Made by a program: the position numbers and the translations under genes. This document shows, piece after piece, positions 35,391 through 42,848 of a DNA stretch of 44,660 nt; position 1 is the first letter of the stretch, and the number at the start of each line of letters is the position of its first letter. The stretch comes from CBDCKR01 sp964572045 (GTDB lineage Bacteria > Gemmatimonadota > Gemmatimonadetes > Longimicrobiales > Gaopeijiaceae), in the NCBI GenBank assembly GCA_964572045.1, contig CAZNEI010000015.1, positions 1 through 44,660 of the forward strand, written 5' to 3'. The notes under the pieces are model-generated. The model had not been told where the DNA came from. It ran no database searches and worked only from the letters and a program-made list of their open reading frames with translations.

Positions 35391-36119
35391 TCAGGCGCGG
35401 ACGGCGAGGTGGACGGCGGCGATCCCACCGCTCAGCAGGCCCCACTCCACATCCGCGAAGCCCGATTCCCCGAGCAGGGCCGCGAGCCCCTCGGGCCCGG
35501 GAAACTCCTTCACCGACTCCGGCAAGTAGGTGTAGGCCCAAGGGTGGCCGGAGACGATTCGCCCCGCGACGGGGAGAACCCTGTGGAAATAGAAGTGGTA
35601 GAGGCGGCGGAGAAGCGGGTTCGGCGGATCGGTGAAATCGAGGATCACGAGGCGTGAGCCGCTACGCAGGACCCGCGCCAGTTCCCGGAGTCCGACCCCG
35701 ATATCGGCAAGGTTGCGGACGCCGAATCCGACCAACGCCCCGTCGAAGCAGGCGTCGGGGAACGGGAGCCGGAGCGAGTCGCCGCACACCGGCATCATGG
35801 AGCGAAGGAGCTTACCGCGGCCTTCGACGAGCATGGGGAACGCGAAGTCAGCGGCCACGACCCTACCCCGGAAGCCCGGCTGACGGGCCAGCTCGAGGCC
35901 AAGATCGTAGGTCCCGGCGCACGCGTCCAGAAAGCGGCCGCGGGGCCGGCTCTCCCAGCCGAGCCGCGCGACCGCCTGCCGCCTCCAGCGTCGATCGACG
36001 TTGAGGCTGAGCAGGTGATTGAGCAGGTCATAGCGGTGAGCGATGTCGGAGAAGAGCCTCCGGACCCGGTCTCCTCTGTCCGCTCCCGGGGGCGGTTCGG
36101 CTTGGGGAAAGATCGCCAT
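35391..36119 (-). CDS. menG: Demethylmenaquinone / ubiquinone methyltransferase (MenG/UbiE family)
   Basis: The enzyme uses S-adenosylmethionine to methylate demethylmenaquinone, the last step of menaquinone synthesis. The 242-residue product has the family start FSDIAHRYDLLNHLLS (23-38) with the LSLNVDRRWRR that follows. The SAM motif is DACAGTYDLGLEL (65-77), where the usual form is DxxxGTGD, so a Tyr replaces Gly. A GFGVRNLAD motif and a PESVKEFP tail are also present. The GTY change is odd but the family's other blocks are intact. Ubiquinone is less likely outside proteobacteria. ATG at 36119 starts the family region; upstream in-frame residues were discarded. It diverges from the sigma factor gene. 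Confidence 0.9.
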   Translation of the reverse strand: MAIFPQAEPPPGADRGDRVRRLFSDIAHRYDLLNHLLSLNVDRRWRRQAVARLGWESRPRGRFLDACAGTYDLGLELARQPGFRGRVVAADFAFPMLVEGRGKLLRSMMPVCGDSLRLPFPDACFDGALVGFGVRNLADIGVGLRELARVLRSGSRLVILDFTDPPNPLLRRLYHFYFHRVLPVAGRIVSGHPWAYTYLPESVKEFPGPEGLAALLGESGFADVEWGLLSGGIAAVHLAVRA

Positions 36120-36292
36120 GGAACTGGCATACGGGTTAGCCTCTTGTCGCGCAACCGAACGCGCTACGCCGTGCGGGGCGGGAGGTGAGGCACCGACCCG
36201 GGAAACATCGGAAGTTCCCCGGCCGTAGAGGCGGTTGCGCACCCGAGCGGGCATCGTCGCCCGACCGACCACGCCTATCGGAGTCTTCGTCC

Positions 36293-36883
36293 TTGGATCT
36301 TCCCGCCCTGACGGACAAGGAGCTGGCCGCCCTGGCGGCCGGGGGAAGAGAAGAAGCCTACAGAGAGCTGCTCGAGCGTTACCAGCGACCGATCTTCTCG
36401 CTGGCCTATCGGATGGTGCGCGATCGGGCCCTCGCCGAGGATCTGGCGCAGGAGACCTTCATCCGGGCCTTCAACGCCATCTCTTCGTATGATCCGCGCC
36501 ACAAGTTCAGCAGCTGGCTCTTCAAGATCGCCAACAACCGCACGATCGATTACCTGCGGAAGAGGAAGCTCGACACCGTCTCGATCCACGGGTCTCCGCA
36601 CGCCGGAACGCCGCGAGAGGAAGAGCGCACCCGCGTGGTCGTGAAGGCCACGGACGAGAACCCGCGGGAGTATGTGGAGCACAGGGAGCTCGGCCGCCAG
36701 ATCGAGCGGGCGATCGGGGAGCTCCGGCCGGCGTATCGGACCGCCATCCTGCTCCGGCACGTCGAAGGCCACGCCTATAGCGAGATCTCCGAGATCATGG
36801 AGCTGCCGCTCGGAACCGTGAAGACGTACCTGCACCGGGCGCGCCGCGAGCTGAGGGTGAGCCTGGCGCATCTCGCTTCATGA
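36293..36883 (+). CDS. ECF-type RNA polymerase sigma factor
   Basis: The 196-residue product has sigma region 2 with LAEDLAQETFIRAFNAI and FSSWLFKIANNRTIDYLRKR, and region 4 with LLRHVEGHAYSEISEIMELPLGTVKTYLHRARREL (blocks: YSEISEIMELPLGTVK, TYLHRARREL), linked by a charged segment. There is no region 3, so it is group 4 (ECF). The start is uncertain: TTG at 36293 has CGGAG about 10 bases upstream and gives the normal ECF length. GTG at 36185 would add 36 residues unlike the family and leave only 65 bases for two divergent promoters. An anti-sigma zinc-finger protein gene follows after 69 bases, which supports the pairing. Confidence 0.88.
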   Translation: MDLPALTDKELAALAAGGREEAYRELLERYQRPIFSLAYRMVRDRALAEDLAQETFIRAFNAISSYDPRHKFSSWLFKIANNRTIDYLRKRKLDTVSIHGSPHAGTPREEERTRVVVKATDENPREYVEHRELGRQIERAIGELRPAYRTAILLRHVEGHAYSEISEIMELPLGTVKTYLHRARRELRVSLAHLAS

Positions 36884-36952
36884 GCGCCCCGAGGAAACTT
36901 TCGAGAACGGCCGTTCGTAGGGTCGAGTGGCCTGAGCAAGAGGAGTGGACTG

Positions 36953-39532
36953 GTGGGTAAGATGGATGCGCACATGCACTTGAACGCCGAGCGAATCCAG
37001 GCGTTCTTAGACGGCGCCCTCGGAACGGAGGAGAGGGTTGAGGTCGAGAAGCACGCAGCCTCGTGCACCCGATGTCAGGCCGATTTGGATGGCTGGCGGC
37101 TTCTGTTCTCGGAGTTGGGCGGCCTGCCCGAGCTGGGGCCCTCGGAGGGATTCGGACGCCGTGTCCTGGCCGGAATCGAGACGTCGCCCGCCTCGCGGCC
37201 AGAGGGTTCCCTGCAGCCCGAGCCGGGCAAGCCGTGGGGATTCGGCTGGCTCGGTCATCGCGTGGCGGCAAGGTGGGGGCACATCGGCCCGGGGCGCCTC
37301 CAGGACTATGCCGAAGGCTTCCTTACGGCCCGCCGGACGGCTCGCGTCGAGGCCCACCTCGACTCCTGTCGAGCGTGCAGGAGAGACGCGGAGGCGTGGG
37401 GGGAGCTGATCCGCCGAATCGAGGGCCTGCCCGAACTGGCTCCCTCGGCCGGGTTCGCGCCGCAGGTCATGGCAGAGATCCGGGCCCGCCGCTCGGTGTC
37501 GCGGCGCGCAGCCGCCAGGGGTCGTGCCGGATCACGCGCCCGGGCCCGGCACCACTTCCCCGGGCAGAAAGCCTGGGCCGCCCTTTCCGGCGTCGCGGTC
37601 ACTCCGATCGCGATCGCGGCCCTGCTCGGCTATGCGGTCTTTTCGAACCCTGCCGTGACGCCCGGCTACCTGGCTTCGTTCCTCTGGTGGAACGTCAGCA
37701 GCGGACTCGCGGCAGCGGCCGAGCTCTTGGCCGACGCGCTGTTCGAGAGCGGATGGATCGCTGAGGCTTATCTGATCTTCAACGCGCTGGCCGGCCAGCC
37801 CGGGGCGGCGGCCCTCGGAGCGGTGTGCCTGGCTGGCGCGACAAGCCTCTCCGGGTGGGTGCTCTACCGGAACCTGGTGCCCACCAGACGGCCGATCGGC
37901 ACCATGCGAGGGTATCGATTCAACCTCACTCAACTTCCCTTGACGCTCGCCGGGCTCGTGCTGCTTCCGGCGGCTCTCGCCGGACAGGTGCGCGAGGTCG
38001 TCTCTAGCCAGATGGTGACCTCCGAGCGGGAGGCGGGACTGAGCCTCGAGTTTGCGGACGACGGTCTGCTGGAAATCGTGCTGGGCGACGGCGTGGTGAG
38101 GATCGATGGCGAGCCGGTGGGCCAGTTCGTTCCGGGCGACGCCTTGGATACGGCGTGGCGGGCCCTACTCGATGAGATCGTAGGCCTCGCCGGCGGATCC
38201 CTGGGCCAGGCCCTCGAGGATTGGACGCCCCCCCCTTCGCTCTCGGGGGACGCCTTGGATGCGGCCGAGACGATCGACGAATCTCTGCATGCGGCTCTGC
38301 GCCGCCTGGAGTCGAGCGATCCGGCGGATCCGGACCCCGAAGCCGATGCCTCGCCCAGCCTCAGGCTCCGGACGTTCCTGACGCGGACGGCCGTTTTCGG
38401 GGACCTTGTGGAGGCTCTCGGGGCGATCGACGCGCTCACTTCGTCGATCTATGTCCGTGAGAACGTGCGAGTCGGTAGAAACGAGGTGGTCGAAGGCCCG
38501 ATCGTCATCTCGGAGGGACGGCTTACCGTCGACGGTACGATCAACGGCGACGTCTTCATCGTCGAAGGCTCGATCACCGTGAATGAGGGTGCGGAGATCC
38601 ACGGGGACATCCGGCTCGTCAACTCGAGCTACAGCGGAGTGCCCGAGTCCGCGCTCGCGGGGAGGGTGGTCCGCGTCGATTCGCGTGATCCGGACCTCCA
38701 AGCGTCGGATTCGGGCCGACTGCAGAGCCTTGAGATCCGGATCCGCAACGAGATGCGCGAGGAGATCCGCGACGAGATTCGAGACGAGCTGCGCCGCGAG
38801 TTCCCCGACACACCCACGGGAGTGTCTCCGCTACGGGCCGTGGGCCGCGGCATCGCCGACGTCATGGGCGATGTGATCACCTTCCTGATCGTCTCGCTCA
38901 TCGCCCTGGCCGCCGTGTACTTCGCCAAGAGCAACCTGGAGGTCGTGGCCGACGCCGCGCGTCTGAATCCCGTGAGAGCGGGACTGGTCGGAGGGGCCGG
39001 AGTGTTCCTCCTGCTTCCCGCCTGGGTCACGGGTTGCGTGGCACTGGCGATCTCCGTGGTCGGCATCCTTGCGCTTCCGTTTTGGCTGGTGCTCTTCCCC
39101 GTCGCGGTGGCTCTCGCGGCCACCTTGGGCTACCTCTCCGTTGCCCGAAACGTCGGAGAGTGGCTCGCCGCCCGGCAAACCATTCGGGGAGCGTGGCCGC
39201 AGCCCGCGAGCACGTTCTATGCGGTGATCACGGGCGTGGGAGCGATGCTGGCGTTCTCCGTGGTCTCGCATGTCCTCGACGTGGTTCCGTTCCTGGGACT
39301 CCTGAGCAAGCTCGTGGCCGTGCTCGGCTCCATCATCGTCCTGATTGCCGTCCTGGTCGGATTCGGAGCGGTCTTGCTCACGCGAGGAGGCCGCCAACCC
39401 GAGTTCTACGGGGGAGGCGACTTCTTCACGCACGAGCCCGCGGAGGCGGGGGATCCATACCCCGACGAGGTGATCGAGACCGAGGAGGACGGCGACCGCC
39501 GTGACCGGTCCGGCGACGGGGGTGGCGGATGA
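36953..39532 (+). CDS. Tandem zinc-finger anti-sigma factor fused to bactofilin-like and polytopic membrane domains
   Basis: The 859-residue product has several parts. Two anti-sigma zinc-binding domains come first: H34-x3-C38-x2-C41 and H135-x3-C139-x2-C142, each followed by a near-identical GLPELxPSxGF block (57-67; 158-168). Then come a basic linker (178-206), membrane segments near 207-229 and 284-304, and a signal-peptide-like segment (326-345, ending LAGQ). A soluble part (346-500) leads to a short bactofilin-like polymerising beta-repeat (about 503-556), with VEGPIVISEGRLTVDGTING and similar turns. A charged helix with repeated EIRDE units (about 598-617) precedes four or more membrane helices (about 639-810), and the tail is acidic. 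The GTG at 36953 has AGGAG 7 bases upstream. Together with the sigma factor it should sense an envelope state. I know no described protein of this layout. Confidence 0.82.
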   Translation: MGKMDAHMHLNAERIQAFLDGALGTEERVEVEKHAASCTRCQADLDGWRLLFSELGGLPELGPSEGFGRRVLAGIETSPASRPEGSLQPEPGKPWGFGWLGHRVAARWGHIGPGRLQDYAEGFLTARRTARVEAHLDSCRACRRDAEAWGELIRRIEGLPELAPSAGFAPQVMAEIRARRSVSRRAAARGRAGSRARARHHFPGQKAWAALSGVAVTPIAIAALLGYAVFSNPAVTPGYLASFLWWNVSSGLAAAAELLADALFESGWIAEAYLIFNALAGQPGAAALGAVCLAGATSLSGWVLYRNLVPTRRPIGTMRGYRFNLTQLPLTLAGLVLLPAALAGQVREVVSSQMVTSEREAGLSLEFADDGLLEIVLGDGVVRIDGEPVGQFVPGDALDTAWRALLDEIVGLAGGSLGQALEDWTPPPSLSGDALDAAETIDESLHAALRRLESSDPADPDPEADASPSLRLRTFLTRTAVFGDLVEALGAIDALTSSIYVRENVRVGRNEVVEGPIVISEGRLTVDGTINGDVFIVEGSITVNEGAEIHGDIRLVNSSYSGVPESALAGRVVRVDSRDPDLQASDSGRLQSLEIRIRNEMREEIRDEIRDELRREFPDTPTGVSPLRAVGRGIADVMGDVITFLIVSLIALAAVYFAKSNLEVVADAARLNPVRAGLVGGAGVFLLLPAWVTGCVALAISVVGILALPFWLVLFPVAVALAATLGYLSVARNVGEWLAARQTIRGAWPQPASTFYAVITGVGAMLAFSVVSHVLDVVPFLGLLSKLVAVLGSIIVLIAVLVGFGAVLLTRGGRQPEFYGGGDFFTHEPAEAGDPYPDEVIETEEDGDRRDRSGDGGGG

Positions 39533-40443
39533 CGACCGCGGCAGAGAGGCCCGGGTCCGAGATTCGAACGATGCACCGTGGGCTGGCCGGACTCGCCCTC
39601 GCCTTGCTTCCCATCGGCCTCGGAACGGCGAACGCGCGAGGGCAGGAGTGGCGGACCGTGGCGATGTCCAGACAGCTGCAGGATGAGCGGAGCCTGGACG
39701 TGGAGGTGCGATACGCGGCCGGCCGCTTTGGCCTTGCACCGGCCGAGCCCGGAACCCTCTATCGAATGCACCTCCGTTACGATGAGGACGCCTTGGCGCC
39801 GGTCGCCAGGCATTCCGGCTCCAGGCTGGTCCTCGGAGCGGAGGCCGTGGGGAGTCGCATGCGCCTCGCGGAAGGCGAGACTGCCGGGGAGATACGGCTC
39901 GAGCTCACCCCGGACGTCCCGATAGACCTGGACCTGGACCTCGGAGCGGTGAAGGCGGAGATCGACTTGGGCAGCCTCAGGCTTACCGGCCTGGACATTG
40001 AGACCGGTGCGTCGCAGACCGGGCTCGAGGTGTCGGAGCCGAACACGGAGGCGATGGCCGAGGCGCGCCTCAGAGTCGGAGCGGCGCAATTCACCGCTCG
40101 AGGCCTGGGCAATCTCAACGCGTCCCGCATCGAAGTCGATGCCGGCGTTGCGGACCTCGATCTCGACCTCACCGGAGAGTGGCGGCAGGACGCGACCGTG
40201 ACCGTCGACGTAGGATTCGGAGCCCTGACGCTCCGCCTCCCAAGAGGGATCGGAGTCCGGCTCTCCCACGATGGCTTCCTGACGTCGTTGGACTCCGAAG
40301 GGCTGGTCAAGCGCGGGGACGCGTACTACTCGCTGGACTACGAGGAAGCGGAGTACCAGGTTCACCTCGACGTGGACGCCGCCTTCGGGCGGATCCGCAT
40401 CGTATGGGTTGCGGATTCAGAAGCAGGAGACGGAAAACGATGA
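39529..40443 (+). CDS. Secreted LiaF/DUF4097-like beta-repeat (toastrack) protein
   Basis: The 304-residue product has a signal peptide (hydrophobic core about 17-34, cleavage near ARGQ/E). The mature part consists of repeated strand pairs, such as LDLDLGAVKAEIDLGSL, NTEAMAEARLRVGAAQF, ASRIEVDAGVADLDLDLTGEW and TVTVDVGFGALTLRLPRGIGV. This is the pattern of DUF4097 and the LiaF C-terminal domain, also called toastrack. Such proteins are tied to envelope-stress regulation. Its ATG overlaps the anti-sigma fusion stop as ATGA, and its stop overlaps the following gene the same way, so the three are made together. The family call rests on strand pattern; the ligand or partner is unknown. Confidence 0.72.
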   Translation: MTTAAERPGSEIRTMHRGLAGLALALLPIGLGTANARGQEWRTVAMSRQLQDERSLDVEVRYAAGRFGLAPAEPGTLYRMHLRYDEDALAPVARHSGSRLVLGAEAVGSRMRLAEGETAGEIRLELTPDVPIDLDLDLGAVKAEIDLGSLRLTGLDIETGASQTGLEVSEPNTEAMAEARLRVGAAQFTARGLGNLNASRIEVDAGVADLDLDLTGEWRQDATVTVDVGFGALTLRLPRGIGVRLSHDGFLTSLDSEGLVKRGDAYYSLDYEEAEYQVHLDVDAAFGRIRIVWVADSEAGDGKR

Positions 40444-40673
40444 TCGCTACATTGCTGACCTTCTTCGCGGTCGGGCTCCTCACTCTGGTTGTCGCCGGCG
40501 TCGTGCTGACGATCGTGGGAACCGTGCTCTCGGTGGGGCTCGGCCTCGGGGCGTTCCTGCTGTTCAAGGTGGCGCCGATCCTTCTGGTCGGATGGCTGGT
40601 GCTCAAGATCATCGAGAAGCGGAAGGGAAACAGCCTCACGGCCGGAGACCGCCGCTGGCTGGAACGGGAGTAA
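40440..40673 (+). CDS. Small membrane protein (77 residues) of the sigma/anti-sigma operon
   Basis: I do not recognise a named family. The product is almost all membrane: two hydrophobic segments (about 3-33 and 36-58) rich in Val, Leu and Gly, then a short basic-polar tail with IEKRKGN and DRRWLERE. Layout and setting recall LiaI- or PspC-type helper proteins, but no motif proves it. ATG at 40440 overlaps the previous stop as ATGA. It closes the operon; a 7-bp hairpin lies 45 bases downstream. Confidence 0.7.
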   Translation: MIATLLTFFAVGLLTLVVAGVVLTIVGTVLSVGLGLGAFLLFKVAPILLVGWLVLKIIEKRKGNSLTAGDRRWLERE

Positions 40674-40717
40674 CGGAGGGGCCGATCTGTCGGTGCATGC
40701 GCGAGCAGGGGGCGCTG

Positions 40718-40734
40718 CGTCTCGACGCGAGACG
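40718..40734 (+). terminator. Hairpin 3' of the sigma/anti-sigma operon
   Basis: CGTCTCG/CGAGACG with a 3-base loop is a perfect 7-bp stem 45 bases after the last stop. It has no T-run. The remaining 180 bases up to the convergent mrp gene show no gene or other feature I can support. Confidence 0.4.
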
Positions 40735-40914
40735 GTGTCCCCTTGGGGCTGCATCGGTCCAGCGGCGAGGCACCTGTCGGTAGGGCGTCACGGAGGGTCG
40801 AGACCGCCGACAGCGCGGTTGTCGTGCGGAAGACGAAGGCACTTCATCCGGAGCGACGCCCATGAGGGGAGCGCCGGATTCGGCGGGCCTGTGAAGGAGC
40901 CTCCCCGCTCCCGG

Positions 40915-42024
40915 TTACGCGCGCACGGGGGCTCGGAGCGCTTCGAGCACCACCTGCGCGATGCCCTTCAGCGCCTGCCCAGCGGCGGAATCCGGAGCGG
41001 AGAGCACAGTCGGAAGACCTGCGTCTCCGGCCTCGCGGACCCTCGGATCGAGCGGCACACGCCCCAGTAACGGGAGTTCAAGCTCCTCCGCGAGCCGCTC
41101 CACTCCACCGGTCCCGAAGACGTCGACCTCCTTGCCGCAGTGGGGGCAACACAGGGCGGCCATATTCTCCACGATCCCGAGGACCTGAGTATTGACGCGC
41201 TCGAACATCTTGACACCGCGCCGCACGTCGCCGGTGGCCACGTCCTGAGGGGTGCTCACCATCACGACCCCGCTGAGGTCGATCGTTTGGACCAGCGACA
41301 GCTGCGCGTCACCGGTACCGGGAGGCATGTCCACCACCAATACGTCGAGCGGGCCCCAGCTGACCTGTTCGAGGAACTGCCGGAGGATGCCCGAGATCAG
41401 GGGCCCCCGCATGATGGCGGGTTGCTCCTTCTCCAGGAGAAACCCCAGGCTCATGAGGCGTACCCGGTGCGCCTGCAAGGGCTCGATCATCTCCTGGCCC
41501 TTGCTCCCGGTCACCGGAGGCCGCCGGTGCTCCCCAAACATCAGGGGGATATTGGGCCCATAGATGTCTGCGTCGAGCAGGCCGACGGGCCGTCCTTCCG
41601 CCGCCAGCGCGGCCGCCAGGTTGGTAGCCACCATCGATTTGCCCACCCCGCCCTTCCCCGAGCTCACCGCAACGATTTGGGCGACATCGGCGAGGAGTCC
41701 TTGCTTGGGTGTGGGCGCCGGCACCGAGCCCGGTTGAAGACGACCACCGCGGGCCGCAGGGGGAGCCTGCACGGCCGTCTGCGGCAGCTGGACGTTGATC
41801 TTCACGCGGGCCACCCCCCGTACGGCCTCCACCGCACCCCGAGCCTCTCGAACGAGATCCCTCGGATCGTCGCTCTTGAGGGCGACGGAGACGCGGACGT
41901 CGCCATCCTCCGCAACCTCTACCTTCTGAACGTGCCCGCTCTCGATGAGGTCGCGCCCAGTGCCGGGGTGCCGCACACCGGCCAGGGCATGGAGCACGGC
42001 CCTCCGGAGGTTGTCTTTGCTCAT
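40915..42024 (-). CDS. mrp: Mrp/NBP35-type iron-sulfur carrier P-loop ATPase with N-terminal DUF59 domain
   Basis: Mrp (ApbC) proteins assemble and deliver Fe-S clusters. The 369-residue product begins with a DUF59/MIP18 domain (about 1-80), then a linker. The deviant Walker A is AVSSGKGGVGKS (119-130), followed by DADIYGPNIP (151-160), VDMPPGTGDAQLS, and the cluster-bridging CPHC pair in CCPHCGKEVDVFG. All residues for a dimeric Fe-S carrier are present. ATG at 42024 has GGAG about 6 bases upstream; the longer in-frame start would include the terminator, so it was rejected. The nfu gene upstream encodes another Fe-S protein, but a strong terminator separates them. Confidence 0.93.
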   Translation of the reverse strand: MSKDNLRRAVLHALAGVRHPGTGRDLIESGHVQKVEVAEDGDVRVSVALKSDDPRDLVREARGAVEAVRGVARVKINVQLPQTAVQAPPAARGGRLQPGSVPAPTPKQGLLADVAQIVAVSSGKGGVGKSMVATNLAAALAAEGRPVGLLDADIYGPNIPLMFGEHRRPPVTGSKGQEMIEPLQAHRVRLMSLGFLLEKEQPAIMRGPLISGILRQFLEQVSWGPLDVLVVDMPPGTGDAQLSLVQTIDLSGVVMVSTPQDVATGDVRRGVKMFERVNTQVLGIVENMAALCCPHCGKEVDVFGTGGVERLAEELELPLLGRVPLDPRVREAGDAGLPTVLSAPDSAAGQALKGIAQVVLEALRAPVRA

Positions 42025-42082
42025 CTGCAGCTCCGAACCGCCCTCTGTGGGCTCGCTCGCAATTCCATAGGGGTTCGACGGC

Positions 42083-42117
42083 AAAAAAAGGGGCGCCCCC
42101 GAATTGACCGGGGCGCC
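42083..42117 (-). terminator. Rho-independent terminator of nfu
   Basis: On the minus strand, GGCGCCCC (42117-42110) pairs with GGGGCGCC (42099-42092) around a 10-base loop. Two C's and a run of seven T's (42089-42083) follow. It begins 46 bases after the nfu stop and is the only classical intrinsic terminator I see in the window. Confidence 0.85.
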
Positions 42118-42162
42118 AGTACCGGCCCTAGGCCGCGGCAACGGCCTTGCCCGTCTCCCGCC

Positions 42163-42399
42163 CTAGAGGGCTTGGACCTCAGTTACCCCCGGGACACTGT
42201 TCCTGAGTCGACGCTCGATCCCGTCCTTCAGCGTCATCAGGGAGATGGGGCAGGCCTCACACGTGCCGAGCAGACGAAGCGCCACCACCCCGTCTTCCTC
42301 GTCGAAGCCGACGTATTCGAGATCGCCGCCGTCCGCCCACAACGCCGGACGTATCTCCTCCAGAACTTCCTCGATCCGTGCTTCCGCCGTCTTCGGCAT
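42163..42399 (-). CDS. NifU-like (Nfu) iron-sulfur scaffold domain protein
   Basis: The 78-residue product is a stand-alone NifU C-terminal domain. It has the ADGGDLEYVGF segment (22-32) and the cluster-binding CxxC pair C47/C50 in GTCEACPIS. Such proteins carry Fe-S clusters to client enzymes. Length fits the domain exactly. It has its own promoter candidate and terminator, so it is probably monocistronic even though mrp follows on the same strand. Confidence 0.92.
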   Translation of the reverse strand: MPKTAEARIEEVLEEIRPALWADGGDLEYVGFDEEDGVVALRLLGTCEACPISLMTLKDGIERRLRNSVPGVTEVQAL

Positions 42400-42434
42400 G
42401 CGATTCAGTCTCCCACCACGCCGCCCAGGACCGA

Positions 42435-42464
42435 AACCTAAGGAGATCTCGTCGCACGAGTCAA
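42435..42464 (-). promoter_or_regulatory. Predicted nfu promoter
   Basis: On the minus strand, -35 TTGACT (42464-42459; five of six) and -10 TAGGTT (42440-42435; three of six) are 18 bases apart. The start would be near 42428, about 29 bases before the ATG at 42399. Confidence 0.4.
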
Positions 42465-42848
42465 CAAGGGGCGGTCAGTCCCGCCGACCGCGGAGGCCGG
42501 CGGCAAGCCGTTGATCCGTGTCCCGGTCCGAGCCGGGCGTCCCGTACCGTGCTCGACAGGCTTGAAGCCTGTTACTTTCGACCCTCCGCCTCCCTTCGAG
42601 CCGCCAGGTCCGGGGCGCGGCCCGTGCGCCGTGTCGACCCGGGTCCGTCCTCTCCGAAATCGCTTGCAAGAGATGCCCGGAGAGCCGAGATTCCCCCCGG
42701 AATTCGCCGAGGACCCGGTCCGGGGCCCCCCCAGACCGTGCGACGGGCCTATCGCGGACGTCCCGCGTCGCTTCTTTCGGTCGCGGAGTCCCGTCGCCCT
42801 CCTGACAGCAGCCGAGCAAGACTGACCACTTCCGCCCAGAGAGCCCAC
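42465..42848. other. Non-coding stretch between nfu and pruA
   Basis: The gap between the divergent nfu and pruA genes (42400-42848, 449 bases) is the longest without a gene. Short open frames cross it but none has a ribosome site, family similarity or coupling to neighbours. It holds the nfu promoter and a conspicuous hairpin at 42556-42572. I found no convincing pruA promoter hexamers and no tRNA or riboswitch fold. Confidence 0.5.
42556..42572. repeat. Inverted repeat ACAGGCT/AGCCTGT upstream of pruA
   Basis: A perfect 7-bp inverted repeat with the loop TGA sits 277 bases before pruA and 157 bases before nfu. It could be a regulator-binding palindrome, a small RNA hairpin or a mobile repeat unit. 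It occurs once in the parts of the window I inspected. Confidence 0.4.

Noticed and set aside
40693..41070. A 125-codon frame after the small membrane protein
   Set aside because: Its second half is antisense to mrp; it is Arg/Gly-rich without any family feature.
42511..42825. A 104-codon frame in the nfu-pruA gap
   Set aside because: It is Pro/Arg-rich, has no ribosome site, and contains the hairpin; it is probably chance coding.
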